Below, one piece after another: positions 6,523-14,562 of a stretch of 21,645 nt of DNA. Under the pieces are notes generated by a model, which searched no databases, had not been told where the DNA came from, and saw only the letters and a program-made list of their open reading frames with translations. Position numbers and translations under genes: made by a program. Source of the stretch: Euryarchaeota archaeon UBA552 (GTDB lineage Archaea; Thermoplasmatota; Poseidoniia; Poseidoniales; Thalassarchaeaceae); the NCBI GenBank assembly GCA_002499585.1, contig DAMH01000010.1:38222-59866 (forward strand), written 5' to 3'. Within the stretch, counting starts at the first letter, position 1. Every line of letters begins with the position of its first letter.

Positions 6523-7332
6523 GGCACCTCTTAGTGTATCGAACAGGATCGGAAGTATCAAAATTGCACCTATTACGAATGAAAGTTTAGTCCAAGAAGC
6601 ATTCGGCACCGCCGGCCATGCACCGGTGGTGAGTAGTTTAATCGATCCAAGCCAAGGTATTTCGGTTGATGCGACCCCTATGATCCAGTCATCCCTGACT
6701 TCCAAAACTGGGTTTCCATTCTCATCCTTCAGACCCTGGCTTTGGATATACTGATCGGACGCGTTGTGATCAGTCGCCCTGAGTTGATCAATCCGGCAAC
6801 CATTTGATTTTTCATTGTCCCCTGTGGTCAGATAACCCTCATGATTAGGGACCCATCTGTCGATCCTGAGTTTCCCTCCGTGAGGGTAGCACTGATATTC
6901 TAAAACAAGAGATATTTCTTCAACTCCCCTGATATCTGTGCCTGGGACATCCCATCCTCCGCTCTGATTACTCACGGCCTTTAGGATAGCCCGATGTATA
7001 ACCGGTGTATCGCCACCACCATTTTTTTGATAGATTATAACATCCCCTGGCATACCATGACTATTATACCCAAAATATTGGTTGCCTGTTTGAATTGACT
7101 CAACATAGGTGACAATGTGGTCAACCCTGGAAGGGGAGTCTACTAGGATTAGGTCTCCAGCGTCAATAGAGCCGATCTCCCCATTTTCTGAATGAATCAT
7201 CGAATTACTTTCCACGACGACGAGTGGCGGCCATGAGCCGGTAATAGCCCACAAGCCAGATAGTATAGCCACAACCAGGCATATTGAAATTGCCGCCTCT
7301 CTCAATATATTCGAAGTCACATCAACCACCAT
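6469..7332 (-). CDS. Signal peptidase I, archaeal/eukaryotic S26B (Ser-His) type
   Basis: This membrane-anchored peptidase removes signal peptides from secreted proteins. Of 287 residues, 12-32 form an N-terminal membrane anchor. PLVVVESNSMIHS (36-48) holds the nucleophile S44. DTPVIHRAI (108-116) gives H113 in place of the bacterial lysine, as in Sec11 and archaeal enzymes. LTTGDNEKSN (168-177) supplies the conserved acidic residue D172. A second hydrophobic segment lies near 252-271, followed by a charged tail. Between the His and Asp boxes is a larger insertion with C148, C179 and many Gly/Asp. The ATG lies within the 3' end of the upstream membrane-protein gene (11-base overlap), so the pair is translationally coupled. 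The tail coding sequence is antisense to the end of the site-2 protease gene. Confidence 0.88.
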   Translation of the reverse strand: MVVDVTSNILREAAISICLVVAILSGLWAITGSWPPLVVVESNSMIHSENGEIGSIDAGDLILVDSPSRVDHIVTYVESIQTGNQYFGYNSHGMPGDVIIYQKNGGGDTPVIHRAILKAVSNQSGGWDVPGTDIRGVEEISLVLEYQCYPHGGKLRIDRWVPNHEGYLTTGDNEKSNGCRIDQLRATDHNASDQYIQSQGLKDENGNPVLEVRDDWIIGVASTEIPWLGSIKLLTTGAWPAVPNASWTKLSFVIGAILILPILFDTLRGASEKSGKEDRDHNQGEDE

Positions 7333-8095
7333 CCTCAGGATTACGTCCAGATGGAGTGGTGAGCCATAGTAGGATGGATAACGCGAGGATTAACACACTG
7401 GAAAATGGGTCAAAATGTGGTGGGGGGTGGGAAGAGGGTTCCTTACCAAGCAATGCATCATTAACGGAGAATGATGATCCGTTTGCCCCTCCAGTGATGC
7501 ATTCAATGATGATTAATGTCAATGCAACTGCGGACATCGTTATTATCGTCTTGTTGGTTTTCGCATTCTTGAGGCTGGCAAGACCGGGCAACAGATTAGC
7601 CAACTTTGAGTTTCCACCAGACCACCAAGTTACACGTTTATGAGTAGTGTTAGGACTCTCGCGCCATCTTCTGCTGGGTTTGATCTCCATTTCTCGATAA
7701 AATGCGAGCAATCGAGATCTGTATCCTGATCCAAGGGCTTCCGCGGCATCTTCCACCTCTTTACTCCGGCGGATAACTTCTGTCCGGGATTCCAGTGAGC
7801 AAATCTCCTCAAAGCTGGATCTCAGAGAAACATAAACAAAGAAATCAGGCAACAGGAAGAAGCAACCTAAACCGCCGATTATGAGGCATGCCCAACTGAA
7901 AGGGACCAGCGAAGAGGTTGCTGGGTCCGTGGTTCCACCCAGGATGATGAAAAGAAACCCCCAAATCAACGCTCCCGTCAGCAAAATTGAGGAATATGCA
8001 GTGATGGGGTAATGCAGATCGGGATTATTCTTCCACCAACTGCGAATTTTGCCGCGAGAAGGGGAACGGGCCACGCTTACCGCAGGGGTGAACAT
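7322..8095 (-). CDS. Uncharacterised four-helix membrane protein coupled to signal peptidase I
   Basis: The family was not recognised. From the ATG at 8093-8095 (257 residues) there are four likely membrane segments (about 32-54, 64-90, 182-201 and 231-246). A charged segment of about 90 residues between helices 2 and 3 contains SLESRTEVIRRSKEVEDAAE and a Trp/Arg-rich part (RRWRESPNTTHKRVTWW), probably cytoplasmic. An in-frame GTG/ATG-like start further upstream would extend into the divergent helicase region; the chosen ATG is preferred as the shorter product without an odd N-terminus. Its stop lies 11 bases inside the signal peptidase gene, so the two are made together. That suggests a role in secretion or membrane protein handling, but nothing in the sequence proves it. 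Confidence 0.75.
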   Translation of the reverse strand: MFTPAVSVARSPSRGKIRSWWKNNPDLHYPITAYSSILLTGALIWGFLFIILGGTTDPATSSLVPFSWACLIIGGLGCFFLLPDFFVYVSLRSSFEEICSLESRTEVIRRSKEVEDAAEALGSGYRSRLLAFYREMEIKPSRRWRESPNTTHKRVTWWSGGNSKLANLLPGLASLKNAKTNKTIITMSAVALTLIIIECITGGANGSSFSVNDALLGKEPSSHPPPHFDPFSSVLILALSILLWLTTPSGRNPEDGG

Positions 8096-8165
8096 GATTA
8101 GGCCCTTACGGGAACTTGGTTTGTGCACACATGTCTTTTTGGGGGTTGTTTACGTCGTATTCCAT

Positions 8166-11144
8166 GTGAATGACCACGCGAGCTTGGACGCGCGGGTATC
8201 TAAGCTTCTGAAAAATCTCGATTGGCGTCCCACGCCAATTCAAGAGGCGGCTCTGGGACCACTATTATCCGGAGAGGATGCCTTGTTGGTTGCGCCTACT
8301 GGAAGTGGAAAGACCGAGGCTGCGATAATCCCTTTGGTATCAAACCAAATCAGTGAGGGTTGGGAGCCGTTATCCATACTCTATGTGACGCCATTGAGAG
8401 CTCTAAACAGGGATATGGACCAAAGGCTCGGTCCATTCCTGGACCCGTTGAACATCGATGTCGCACTCAGACACGGAGATACATCGAAAAAAGAGCGTGC
8501 AAGGCAGTCCAAAAGTCCGCCTGACATACTGATTACAACTCCTGAGACAGCACAAATCATGCTACTAGGGTCACGGTTGAGAGTGCACTTATCCAAAGTG
8601 AGGGCAATAATTGTGGATGAAATCCACGACTTGGCAAGCTCTGAAAGAGGAGCGCAATTGCTGATTGGTATTCAGAGGATTCGAGCACTTTCAAAGCGAC
8701 CGGTCCAAATTGTCGGGCTATCAGCGACTGTTGGAAATCCAAAGAGTGTCGCATCTTGGCTGTCAAATAAGACCAAGGTTATCGAAGGACCATCACCCAG
8801 ATCCACCGAGGTATCGGTTCATGTTGAGGCGACTTCACCAGAAGATGAGGCATTGGCAGTAACGTGGAATGTATCCCCCAGGGCTGTCTCGTCTCTGAGG
8901 AGGTTGTCAGGGCTGATACAGAGATCGTCACCTGCTTTGGTTTTTGTAAATTCGCGATCAAACGCAGAGACTGTTGCCCAGAGGATGAGTATGATCTCAC
9001 CGGAAATCAAAATTGGGGTCCATCACGGGAGTTTGGCGGCAGAGACAAGAAGGCAGACAGAAGACGATCTAAAAAATGGGAATATTGACGCAATGATCTG
9101 TACATCTAGTCTAGAATTGGGCATTGATGTTGGTTCCATAAGGGCTGTGCATCAACTACAATCACCGAGGAGCGTGGACAGCCTCCTGCAAAGAATAGGT
9201 AGATCTGAACATAGGTTGGGAGGTACTGGTCGTGGTGAGATCCTGGTTTGGGAAACAGATGACATCGCAGAATCCGGCGTCATATCCCGAAGAGCCCTTG
9301 CGGGAGATTTGCCTCCAATTCAATGGCGTTCAAATCCATCAGTTGTCGCAGCAAACCAACTGATGCAGATGGCTATGGAAAAAAGCGTGGTACCACTCTC
9401 AGAGGCTCACGAAATAATTCAATCGGCTTCGATTTTTGACGACTGGACCTATGATGATACTATCGGCATCCTCAGGCTTCTTGACGATCGATGGCTCATT
9501 AGGTTGATTGAGACGCCCTCAGAGTCAGACGTGACCGTTTGGAATCGAAAATTATGGGAAGGTCTAGTGGGGAGGATAAATGACAAATCGCTGCCTGTAA
9601 CCAGACCTGAAGCTGATGAATATGCGGAGTCAGTTCTGAATCGTATCAAATCAAAGATGGTGAGGAACCTCCCTGAAGCCATTTCCAACGGATGGTTCCA
9701 ACCAGCTGGGAAGTTGATGTCGACTAGATTGGAACACTACTCCATGATTCCGGATGAAGAGTTGTACAAAATACGGGACGTAGTATCCAGACGGATACTC
9801 GGCACAGTAGATGAAGCATTTGTTTTGTCATTGAACTCCGATGGCACTGAAGAAGGGCAGGGGCGACCTAGGACATTCGTAATAGCAGGTAGAACATGGC
9901 AAATAATTGACGCAGATCCAGATCAGAGTGAGTTAGTTGTCGCTCCTATATCGGACATAGGAAACGCCCCGGTGTGGTCTGGAGAATTGCCTCCTGTGCC
10001 CAGCGAGGTTGCTAAGGAGGTTGGTCAACTTCGCAGAAGCGTAATCGAGCTATTGAATCCCACCGAGGGAGATCTTGAGTGCATACCCTTTGAAGAATAT
10101 CCACTTTCCCAAGAAGCTGCGTCTATGTACATACAATCCGTGGTTGATCATCAAGAAGCGGCGGGTTGCCTACCGGACGACAGGACCCTGACGATAGAGG
10201 TTAGACAGCATGCTCTGGTTCTGAACTGCTGTCGTGGGTCAAAAATAAACGAGACGCTTGCTCACTTCATACAAGCCATGGGCTCCGGACTCGGGGGGAG
10301 CACTGGGATTGCAGTTGTGGATCCATACAGGATATCGTTCAAGATTCCAGAGGTCACAGCTTCTCACATGGAAGGTTGGCTAATGGAAACCTCTCCCAGA
10401 GCCCTTGAGGCAATAATGAGGATGACGATTCCAAATGGAAGGGCAGTCAGAGCGAGATTTGTTCAGGTTGCCAGAAGATTTGGGATTCTAAGGAGAGATG
10501 TAGACCCAAGGAAAGTGAATATTTCAGGTATGATGAAGAGGTACGATGGGACGCCTGTCGCTGAGGAAACCCTTTCAAAGCTGTTTCACGAAAGAATGGA
10601 CATACCTGGCACAATGGATCTCATGTCAGACATACAAAATGGAGATGTAAGAATCATTGTTACTCCGCCGGGCCCGCTGGGGCAATCTCCAAGATCAGAG
10701 CGAGACATGTTACTCCCGGCATGGAGCGATAGGGATCTCCGCGAGAAACTTGAGAACAGATTACTATCAGAACGTTGCATAATGGTATGCTTAAATTGTC
10801 TAAATGTGGCTAGAAGTCGTGTATCTCGCCTGGAGGATAGGTTTGGACAATGCGCTATGTGCGGGGGTAAAATGAGGTGTTGTGGTCCTGAGAGGATGGA
10901 GAAGATGATTCTTGGCTGGGTCAAAAGTAGGGATCCAAAGGATCGGGCGCGAGTGCAAAAAAATGCAGAACTACTCCTCAACCATGGTTTCAATGCTGTA
11001 ATGTGCTTAATGGGCAGGGGAGTAGGTGAAGAAACTGCCGCGAGGATCCTTCGAGACTCCCACAACAAGACAAGGACCGGCCTTCTGAGATCCATACACA
11101 ATGCTGAGATCGAGTATGCGAGAACCCGTCGATATTGGTCTTAG
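8166..11144 (+). CDS. lhr: Lhr-family large superfamily 2 DNA helicase with C-terminal zinc finger
   Basis: This is an ATP-dependent helicase or translocase of the Lhr group, implicated in DNA repair and recombination in archaea and bacteria. From the GTG at 8166 (992 residues): Q motif RPTPIQ (21-26), Walker A APTGSGKTE (43-51), DEIH box (151-154), SAT (186-188), helicase domain 2 with FVNSRSNAE (about 260-268), and motif VI QRIGRSEHR (342-350). A winged-helix/Lhr-core region follows, then a zinc-finger-like C875-x2-C878...C896-x2-C899, and a terminal helix-hairpin segment LLNHGFNAVMCLMGRGVGEE. The frame is open upstream to 8049, but that part encodes a hydrophobic stretch unlike a helicase start and overlaps the divergent membrane-protein gene; conserved sequence begins about 20 residues after the GTG. 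No Shine-Dalgarno is seen. Confidence 0.92.
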   Translation: MNDHASLDARVSKLLKNLDWRPTPIQEAALGPLLSGEDALLVAPTGSGKTEAAIIPLVSNQISEGWEPLSILYVTPLRALNRDMDQRLGPFLDPLNIDVALRHGDTSKKERARQSKSPPDILITTPETAQIMLLGSRLRVHLSKVRAIIVDEIHDLASSERGAQLLIGIQRIRALSKRPVQIVGLSATVGNPKSVASWLSNKTKVIEGPSPRSTEVSVHVEATSPEDEALAVTWNVSPRAVSSLRRLSGLIQRSSPALVFVNSRSNAETVAQRMSMISPEIKIGVHHGSLAAETRRQTEDDLKNGNIDAMICTSSLELGIDVGSIRAVHQLQSPRSVDSLLQRIGRSEHRLGGTGRGEILVWETDDIAESGVISRRALAGDLPPIQWRSNPSVVAANQLMQMAMEKSVVPLSEAHEIIQSASIFDDWTYDDTIGILRLLDDRWLIRLIETPSESDVTVWNRKLWEGLVGRINDKSLPVTRPEADEYAESVLNRIKSKMVRNLPEAISNGWFQPAGKLMSTRLEHYSMIPDEELYKIRDVVSRRILGTVDEAFVLSLNSDGTEEGQGRPRTFVIAGRTWQIIDADPDQSELVVAPISDIGNAPVWSGELPPVPSEVAKEVGQLRRSVIELLNPTEGDLECIPFEEYPLSQEAASMYIQSVVDHQEAAGCLPDDRTLTIEVRQHALVLNCCRGSKINETLAHFIQAMGSGLGGSTGIAVVDPYRISFKIPEVTASHMEGWLMETSPRALEAIMRMTIPNGRAVRARFVQVARRFGILRRDVDPRKVNISGMMKRYDGTPVAEETLSKLFHERMDIPGTMDLMSDIQNGDVRIIVTPPGPLGQSPRSERDMLLPAWSDRDLREKLENRLLSERCIMVCLNCLNVARSRVSRLEDRFGQCAMCGGKMRCCGPERMEKMILGWVKSRDPKDRARVQKNAELLLNHGFNAVMCLMGRGVGEETAARILRDSHNKTRTGLLRSIHNAEIEYARTRRYWS

Positions 11145-11180
11145 CAAAATCGCTATTGAGTTACATGCTCTGGGAGGCTT

Positions 11181-11723
11181 ATGCTGATCGGACTCACTGG
11201 AAGGAATGCAGCTGGCAAGACCACGGTGGTAAACTGGTTCGCGGACAGGGGTTTCAAGAAAGGATCTTGTTCTGATTCGATTAGGACTTGGTTGACGAAA
11301 AAGGGCCTAGATTCTACCAGAGAGAACCTCATACAAGGCGGTAGAGATCTCAGGAGCATGCATGGACCCGGAATACTTGCGGAGATGCTTCTTGAGGAGT
11401 TCCAGGGCCAAAATGCGATAGTAGACTCAATTCGCACCACTGCGGAGGTCAATGCACTGAGAGAAAGGGGCGATTTTTATTTGATTGAAATCAGAGCCGA
11501 TCAAGATGTCCGCTGGGAAAGGTCAAGGGAAAGGTCAAGGGAAGGTGACCCGTTGACAAAGGCCGATTTCATTGATGCTGAAAACGAGGAGTTGGTTTCC
11601 AAGGACGAGGTTGGTCAGTCACTTATTGCCACAGCCGAATTGGCTGATTACGTCATTGAAAACGACGGTGACGTTGAATCCCTTGAGTTGATTCTTCAAG
11701 CGTTCTTGGACAGCCACTTGTAA
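11181..11723 (+). CDS. P-loop nucleotide kinase-like protein (CoaE / UPF0200-like)
   Basis: The 180-residue protein has a Walker A loop GRNAAGKT (7-14) at its extreme N-terminus, as in small nucleoside/nucleotide kinases and dephospho-CoA kinase. It continues with a helix, AIVDSIRTTAEVNALR (Walker B-like D at about 87, then an SIR motif), and YLIEIRADQDVRWERSRERS, an arginine-rich lid-like segment typical of the archaeal AAA/UPF0200 kinases. Family knowledge: exact substrates of these archaeal kinases are mostly unknown, and archaea use an unrelated enzyme for dephospho-CoA, so CoaE activity should not be assumed. The ATG has GGAGG (11173-11177) only three bases upstream. It ends exactly where the opposing dCMP deaminase ends, with no spacer. 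A 12-base tandem duplication encodes the repeated RSRE. Confidence 0.75.
   Translation: MLIGLTGRNAAGKTTVVNWFADRGFKKGSCSDSIRTWLTKKGLDSTRENLIQGGRDLRSMHGPGILAEMLLEEFQGQNAIVDSIRTTAEVNALRERGDFYLIEIRADQDVRWERSRERSREGDPLTKADFIDAENEELVSKDEVGQSLIATAELADYVIENDGDVESLELILQAFLDSHL
11515..11541 (+). repeat. 12-bp in-frame tandem duplication within the kinase gene
   Basis: The unit GGGAAAGGTCAA occurs twice in direct succession (11515-11526, 11527-11538), followed by the start of a third diverged copy (GGGAAGGT). It keeps the frame and encodes R-S-R-E twice in the predicted lid region of the kinase. Confidence 0.8.
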
Positions 11724-12161
11724 TTACACACTACGAATATTCAGCCCAGACTCCCTCATCAGGGACATGGATAGCTCAAAGTCTTCTCTCCATCGATCTG
11801 GAATCTCCAATCCTGATGGGATTACCACCTCTGATATACCGGCCTGTATCAAACTCCGGGCACATCGCGTGCAGGGTGGCCATGTTACGTATGCTGTGCA
11901 GTCTTTCAGCGAGAGTCCTATTCTGGCTGCATGCATAATCGCATTCTCCTCGGCGTGACAAATCAAAGGATATTTCAGATCGCGGTTTGTGAGGCGTTCC
12001 TCAGAGTCATCGATTCCTCGGGGGAATCCGTTGAACCCAGTTGATCTAATCTCACGATCAGGACCAACAACGACACAACCTACTTTGGTGGATGGATCTT
12101 TGCTCCATTTCGATATGTGCTCTGCAAGTTGAAGGAAGCGGTTATCCCATTTTTCAGTCAC
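11724..12161 (-). CDS. Deoxycytidylate (dCMP) deaminase
   Basis: This zinc enzyme converts dCMP to dUMP for thymidylate synthesis. The 145 residues include the cytidine-deaminase-like zinc site: CHAEENAI (68-75) with ligand H69 and proton-shuttle E71, and WPPCTRC (94-100) with C97 and C100. The N-terminal WDNRFLQLAEHISKWSKDP and GCVVVGPDREIRSTGFNGFPRG match the ComEB/dCMP deaminase family, and the length is typical. The GTG start is set by GGAGGG (complement at 12169-12174) seven bases upstream. It follows folC after 23 bases on the same strand, forming a two-gene unit. Both genes serve thymidylate/folate one-carbon metabolism, which fits co-expression. Confidence 0.93.
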   Translation of the reverse strand: MTEKWDNRFLQLAEHISKWSKDPSTKVGCVVVGPDREIRSTGFNGFPRGIDDSEERLTNRDLKYPLICHAEENAIMHAARIGLSLKDCTAYVTWPPCTRCARSLIQAGISEVVIPSGLEIPDRWREDFELSMSLMRESGLNIRSV

Positions 12162-12184
12162 CTAATCGCCCTCCGCGTCTTGCC

Positions 12185-13417
12185 TCAGGAGGGTTGCCGA
12201 CAAGAATGTACCTGAAGCATCTCCATCATTTTTTCCTCGGCTGGATAAAGCATTTTCAGCACATGGCCGGTAAGATAGATGCTTCCGAGGACAAGAAGGG
12301 GGGTTTTTCCAGCCTGTGCTGTCTTTACTGCTGATTGGAAGGCATCTCGGACTCTCTTTTGGCCAAAGATTTCCTTGTTTGATCCCAAAGCTCTAGCAAT
12401 ATGTTGAATCGGTTCTGCAGGAAGCCTGCCATTTTTTGGCTCAGTAACGACCACCCCTGCAATCTTTCCTCCATCCAAGGCTGACCGAATTGGCTCCATC
12501 ACTCTGGATAGGTCTTGCTTTTTTGTCATTCCAATCAGCAATGTGTGAGGGGTATGCAGTCTTTCCATCTCATAGATTATGCTCTCATAATTATGAGCAG
12601 CGCTTAGTATTACATCCGACCCCTGGTATCTGTGTCTGGCCCCATCACGGCCCGGCCATCTAGGGTCCTCATGATTGGAGTTCCACCCAAGATTTCTACC
12701 CATTTCCGTGGCCATAGACCGATAAATGTCCCAGGGATGAGAATTGTCTTGGAAAGAAAGAATTGAAAGATCTTCACCTATTATCCTCCTTGCCTCGGAT
12801 TCAATAACCTGATCTTCGGGTTCAAGCATAAACAGAGGCACTCCTTCCCGGTGAATTCCGGCTTTTTCTCTGAGCACATGTAAGAGTGTTGGGCCAAGAA
12901 TCTCCAAGTGATCTTCGGATATTGTGGTGATTGCACACATATCTGCATTTACGCATCTTGTTGCATCAAGCCTTCCACCTAGGCCAGTTTCCACTATCGC
13001 CCTATCCACACCTGCATCATTGAATGAAACTAATGCGACTAGAAACGTCTTCTCATAGTAGGTTATGTCGACTGGCGGTTCAATTTCGCTGGCTTTCCGT
13101 ACAATAGCCAAAGCTTCATCAAATTTCATCGAGCTTATCGGCTTTCCATCTATCCTGACTCTCTCCTCGACATTTACAAGATGGGGTGAGGTGAACAATC
13201 CGATGATATTCCCGTTCGCCGCTCCCTTGGCGGCCAAATGTGCACATAGCGATCCTTTACCGTTGGTTCCTGCAACATGGACACTAGGGAATGAATTTTC
13301 AGGGTTTGAAAGTCTTTCAAGCATCATTTTTACGTTATTCAGTCCAAGACGCATCCTTTTCTTACCCGGAGTAGGGGCCAGCCAAACTCTGAGTTCCTGA
13401 CTTGACCATCTACCCAT
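12185..13417 (-). CDS. folC: Folylpolyglutamate synthase / dihydrofolate synthase (Mur ligase family)
   Basis: This ATP-dependent ligase adds glutamate to folates (and joins glutamate to dihydropteroate in bifunctional forms). The 410 residues start with LGLNNVKMMLERL (24-36) and the P-loop VAGTNGKGS (48-56). TSPHL (about 76-80), YYEKTFLVAL (substrate loop), ETGLGGRLDATR (family signature) and SEDHLEILG follow. The C-terminal Mur domain contains the expected AAHNYES (D-G-A-H-N-P-like) and LVLGSIYLTG. The usual DGAHN Asp region is SAAHN here, a small divergence. The start ATG is followed by another in-frame Met-like context; no strong Shine-Dalgarno is seen. It lies 24-48 bases from the divergent protease gene. 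Archaeal FolC is uneven in distribution and points to a tetrahydrofolate user. Confidence 0.9.
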   Translation of the reverse strand: MGRWSSQELRVWLAPTPGKKRMRLGLNNVKMMLERLSNPENSFPSVHVAGTNGKGSLCAHLAAKGAANGNIIGLFTSPHLVNVEERVRIDGKPISSMKFDEALAIVRKASEIEPPVDITYYEKTFLVALVSFNDAGVDRAIVETGLGGRLDATRCVNADMCAITTISEDHLEILGPTLLHVLREKAGIHREGVPLFMLEPEDQVIESEARRIIGEDLSILSFQDNSHPWDIYRSMATEMGRNLGWNSNHEDPRWPGRDGARHRYQGSDVILSAAHNYESIIYEMERLHTPHTLLIGMTKKQDLSRVMEPIRSALDGGKIAGVVVTEPKNGRLPAEPIQHIARALGSNKEIFGQKRVRDAFQSAVKTAQAGKTPLLVLGSIYLTGHVLKMLYPAEEKMMEMLQVHSCRQPS

Positions 13418-13465
13418 GCATCAACGACGGGTCACCCTGATATGATCCTAGGCCCTCAGGTAACC

Positions 13466-14506
13466 ATGGCAGAAAGGAAGTTGGAGCCAATGGCATGGTC
13501 ATCGATGATCGGAATGGGAGCGATGTTTGTTTCGACAATATGCCTCGGGATATTTATTCAACCTAGTTGGAATTTTGAAGATGCAAAGGCCTTCGGTGAA
13601 GGGGGTTCGACAGAGGCTTCGAATGTATTGCTTCAGTTGATGATGATTTTCCTGTTCACGGCCTTGGTAATTTGGCTGGCAAGAAAAGGAGCTGCGATGG
13701 TTATCAAAGTCGTCATCCTCTTTGCGTTGTGGCTTTCAATGATCTACACATTACTTCCAACGATAGCCCTCATAGCGTCCCTCACGGGGATGAGCGGTGA
13801 GGAGCCATGGAATTTTTCATTTTGGGTTGCTCCTTTAACCAGCTTAGGACTCATATTCTGCCTCGCCAAGTACCCCGAATGGTGGGTTGTCAACACCACG
13901 GGAATCCTTGTGGGATCGGGAGTGATTGTCATGTTGGGAATCAGTTTCGTGCCGATTCTGATCTGCATTTTCATGATTTTAGCCGCTGTTTATGACTATT
14001 GGGCTGTACATCGATCTAAACACATGCTGGAGCTCGCAGACACAATGATTGATCTGAAGTTGCCGGTCGTACTAGTCGCGCCCAAAGACGCTAGCTACAG
14101 TTTCATGGAGCAAAGTGGCAACATCCGGGATTCAGTGGATGAATCTGAAAGTGATTCCATTGAGATTAAGAAGCCCAAAGGGAAGGGAAGAGATGCACTA
14201 TTCATGGGCCTTGGGGATGTGATATTTCCAGGTTTATTGGTAATATCCAGTTTGACATATATCCCAGAAGTGGGCGGGGAAATAAACAATCCATTCGGAC
14301 CCATGTTTCTGGGACCGCTTCTTGTGGCTTTAGGTACATTGGTTGGCGGATTGATTGGATATGTCGTTTTGATGAAGTACGTGTCAGAGGGTAAGGCACA
14401 ACCCGGCCTACCACTTTTGAATGGCGGGGCGATACTGGGATACATTATATCAGGATTGATTCTAGTTGGTCCAACTGGTCTTGTACACCAGATATCCTTC
14501 TTCTGA
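13466..14506 (+). CDS. Presenilin / signal-peptide-peptidase-like intramembrane aspartyl protease (A22)
   Basis: This is an intramembrane aspartic protease of the archaeal presenilin homologue group. From the ATG at 13466 (346 residues; subtract 8 from positions counted at the upstream ATG 13442) there are about nine hydrophobic segments. The first catalytic Asp is in VYDYWAVHRSKHML (YD motif, D177). A hydrophilic loop rich in Ser/Asp/Glu/Lys follows (about 205-242). The second is in FMGLGDVIFPG (GLGD, D251), the signature of the GxGD proteases. The third motif, usually PAL, is QPGLPLL (about 312-318), a G-for-A variant. Both aspartates are present, so it is probably active. It is divergent from folC and 56 bases before serS. 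An ATG at 13442 is an alternative start. Confidence 0.88.
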   Translation: MAERKLEPMAWSSMIGMGAMFVSTICLGIFIQPSWNFEDAKAFGEGGSTEASNVLLQLMMIFLFTALVIWLARKGAAMVIKVVILFALWLSMIYTLLPTIALIASLTGMSGEEPWNFSFWVAPLTSLGLIFCLAKYPEWWVVNTTGILVGSGVIVMLGISFVPILICIFMILAAVYDYWAVHRSKHMLELADTMIDLKLPVVLVAPKDASYSFMEQSGNIRDSVDESESDSIEIKKPKGKGRDALFMGLGDVIFPGLLVISSLTYIPEVGGEINNPFGPMFLGPLLVALGTLVGGLIGYVVLMKYVSEGKAQPGLPLLNGGAILGYIISGLILVGPTGLVHQISFF

Positions 14507-14562
14507 GGATAGTATCGGCCGAATCCCTCAATAGAGCCATAGAAATCCGCGTGATGATCCTG

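Noticed and set aside
7284..7643. Plus-strand frame of 119 codons
   Set aside because: Lies antisense to the membrane protein and signal peptidase genes, whose overlap and motifs support the minus strand.
8049..8165. N-terminal extension of the Lhr helicase
   Set aside because: It encodes a hydrophobic stretch unlike helicase N-termini and overlaps the start of the divergent membrane-protein gene; conserved sequence begins after the GTG at 8166.
10586..11101. Minus-strand frame of 171 codons inside the helicase gene
   Set aside because: Composition is that of an antisense shadow; the plus strand carries the zinc finger and conserved C-terminus there.
13065..13400. Plus-strand frame of 111 codons inside folC
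   Set aside because: Antisense to the folC P-loop region; no recognisable domain.
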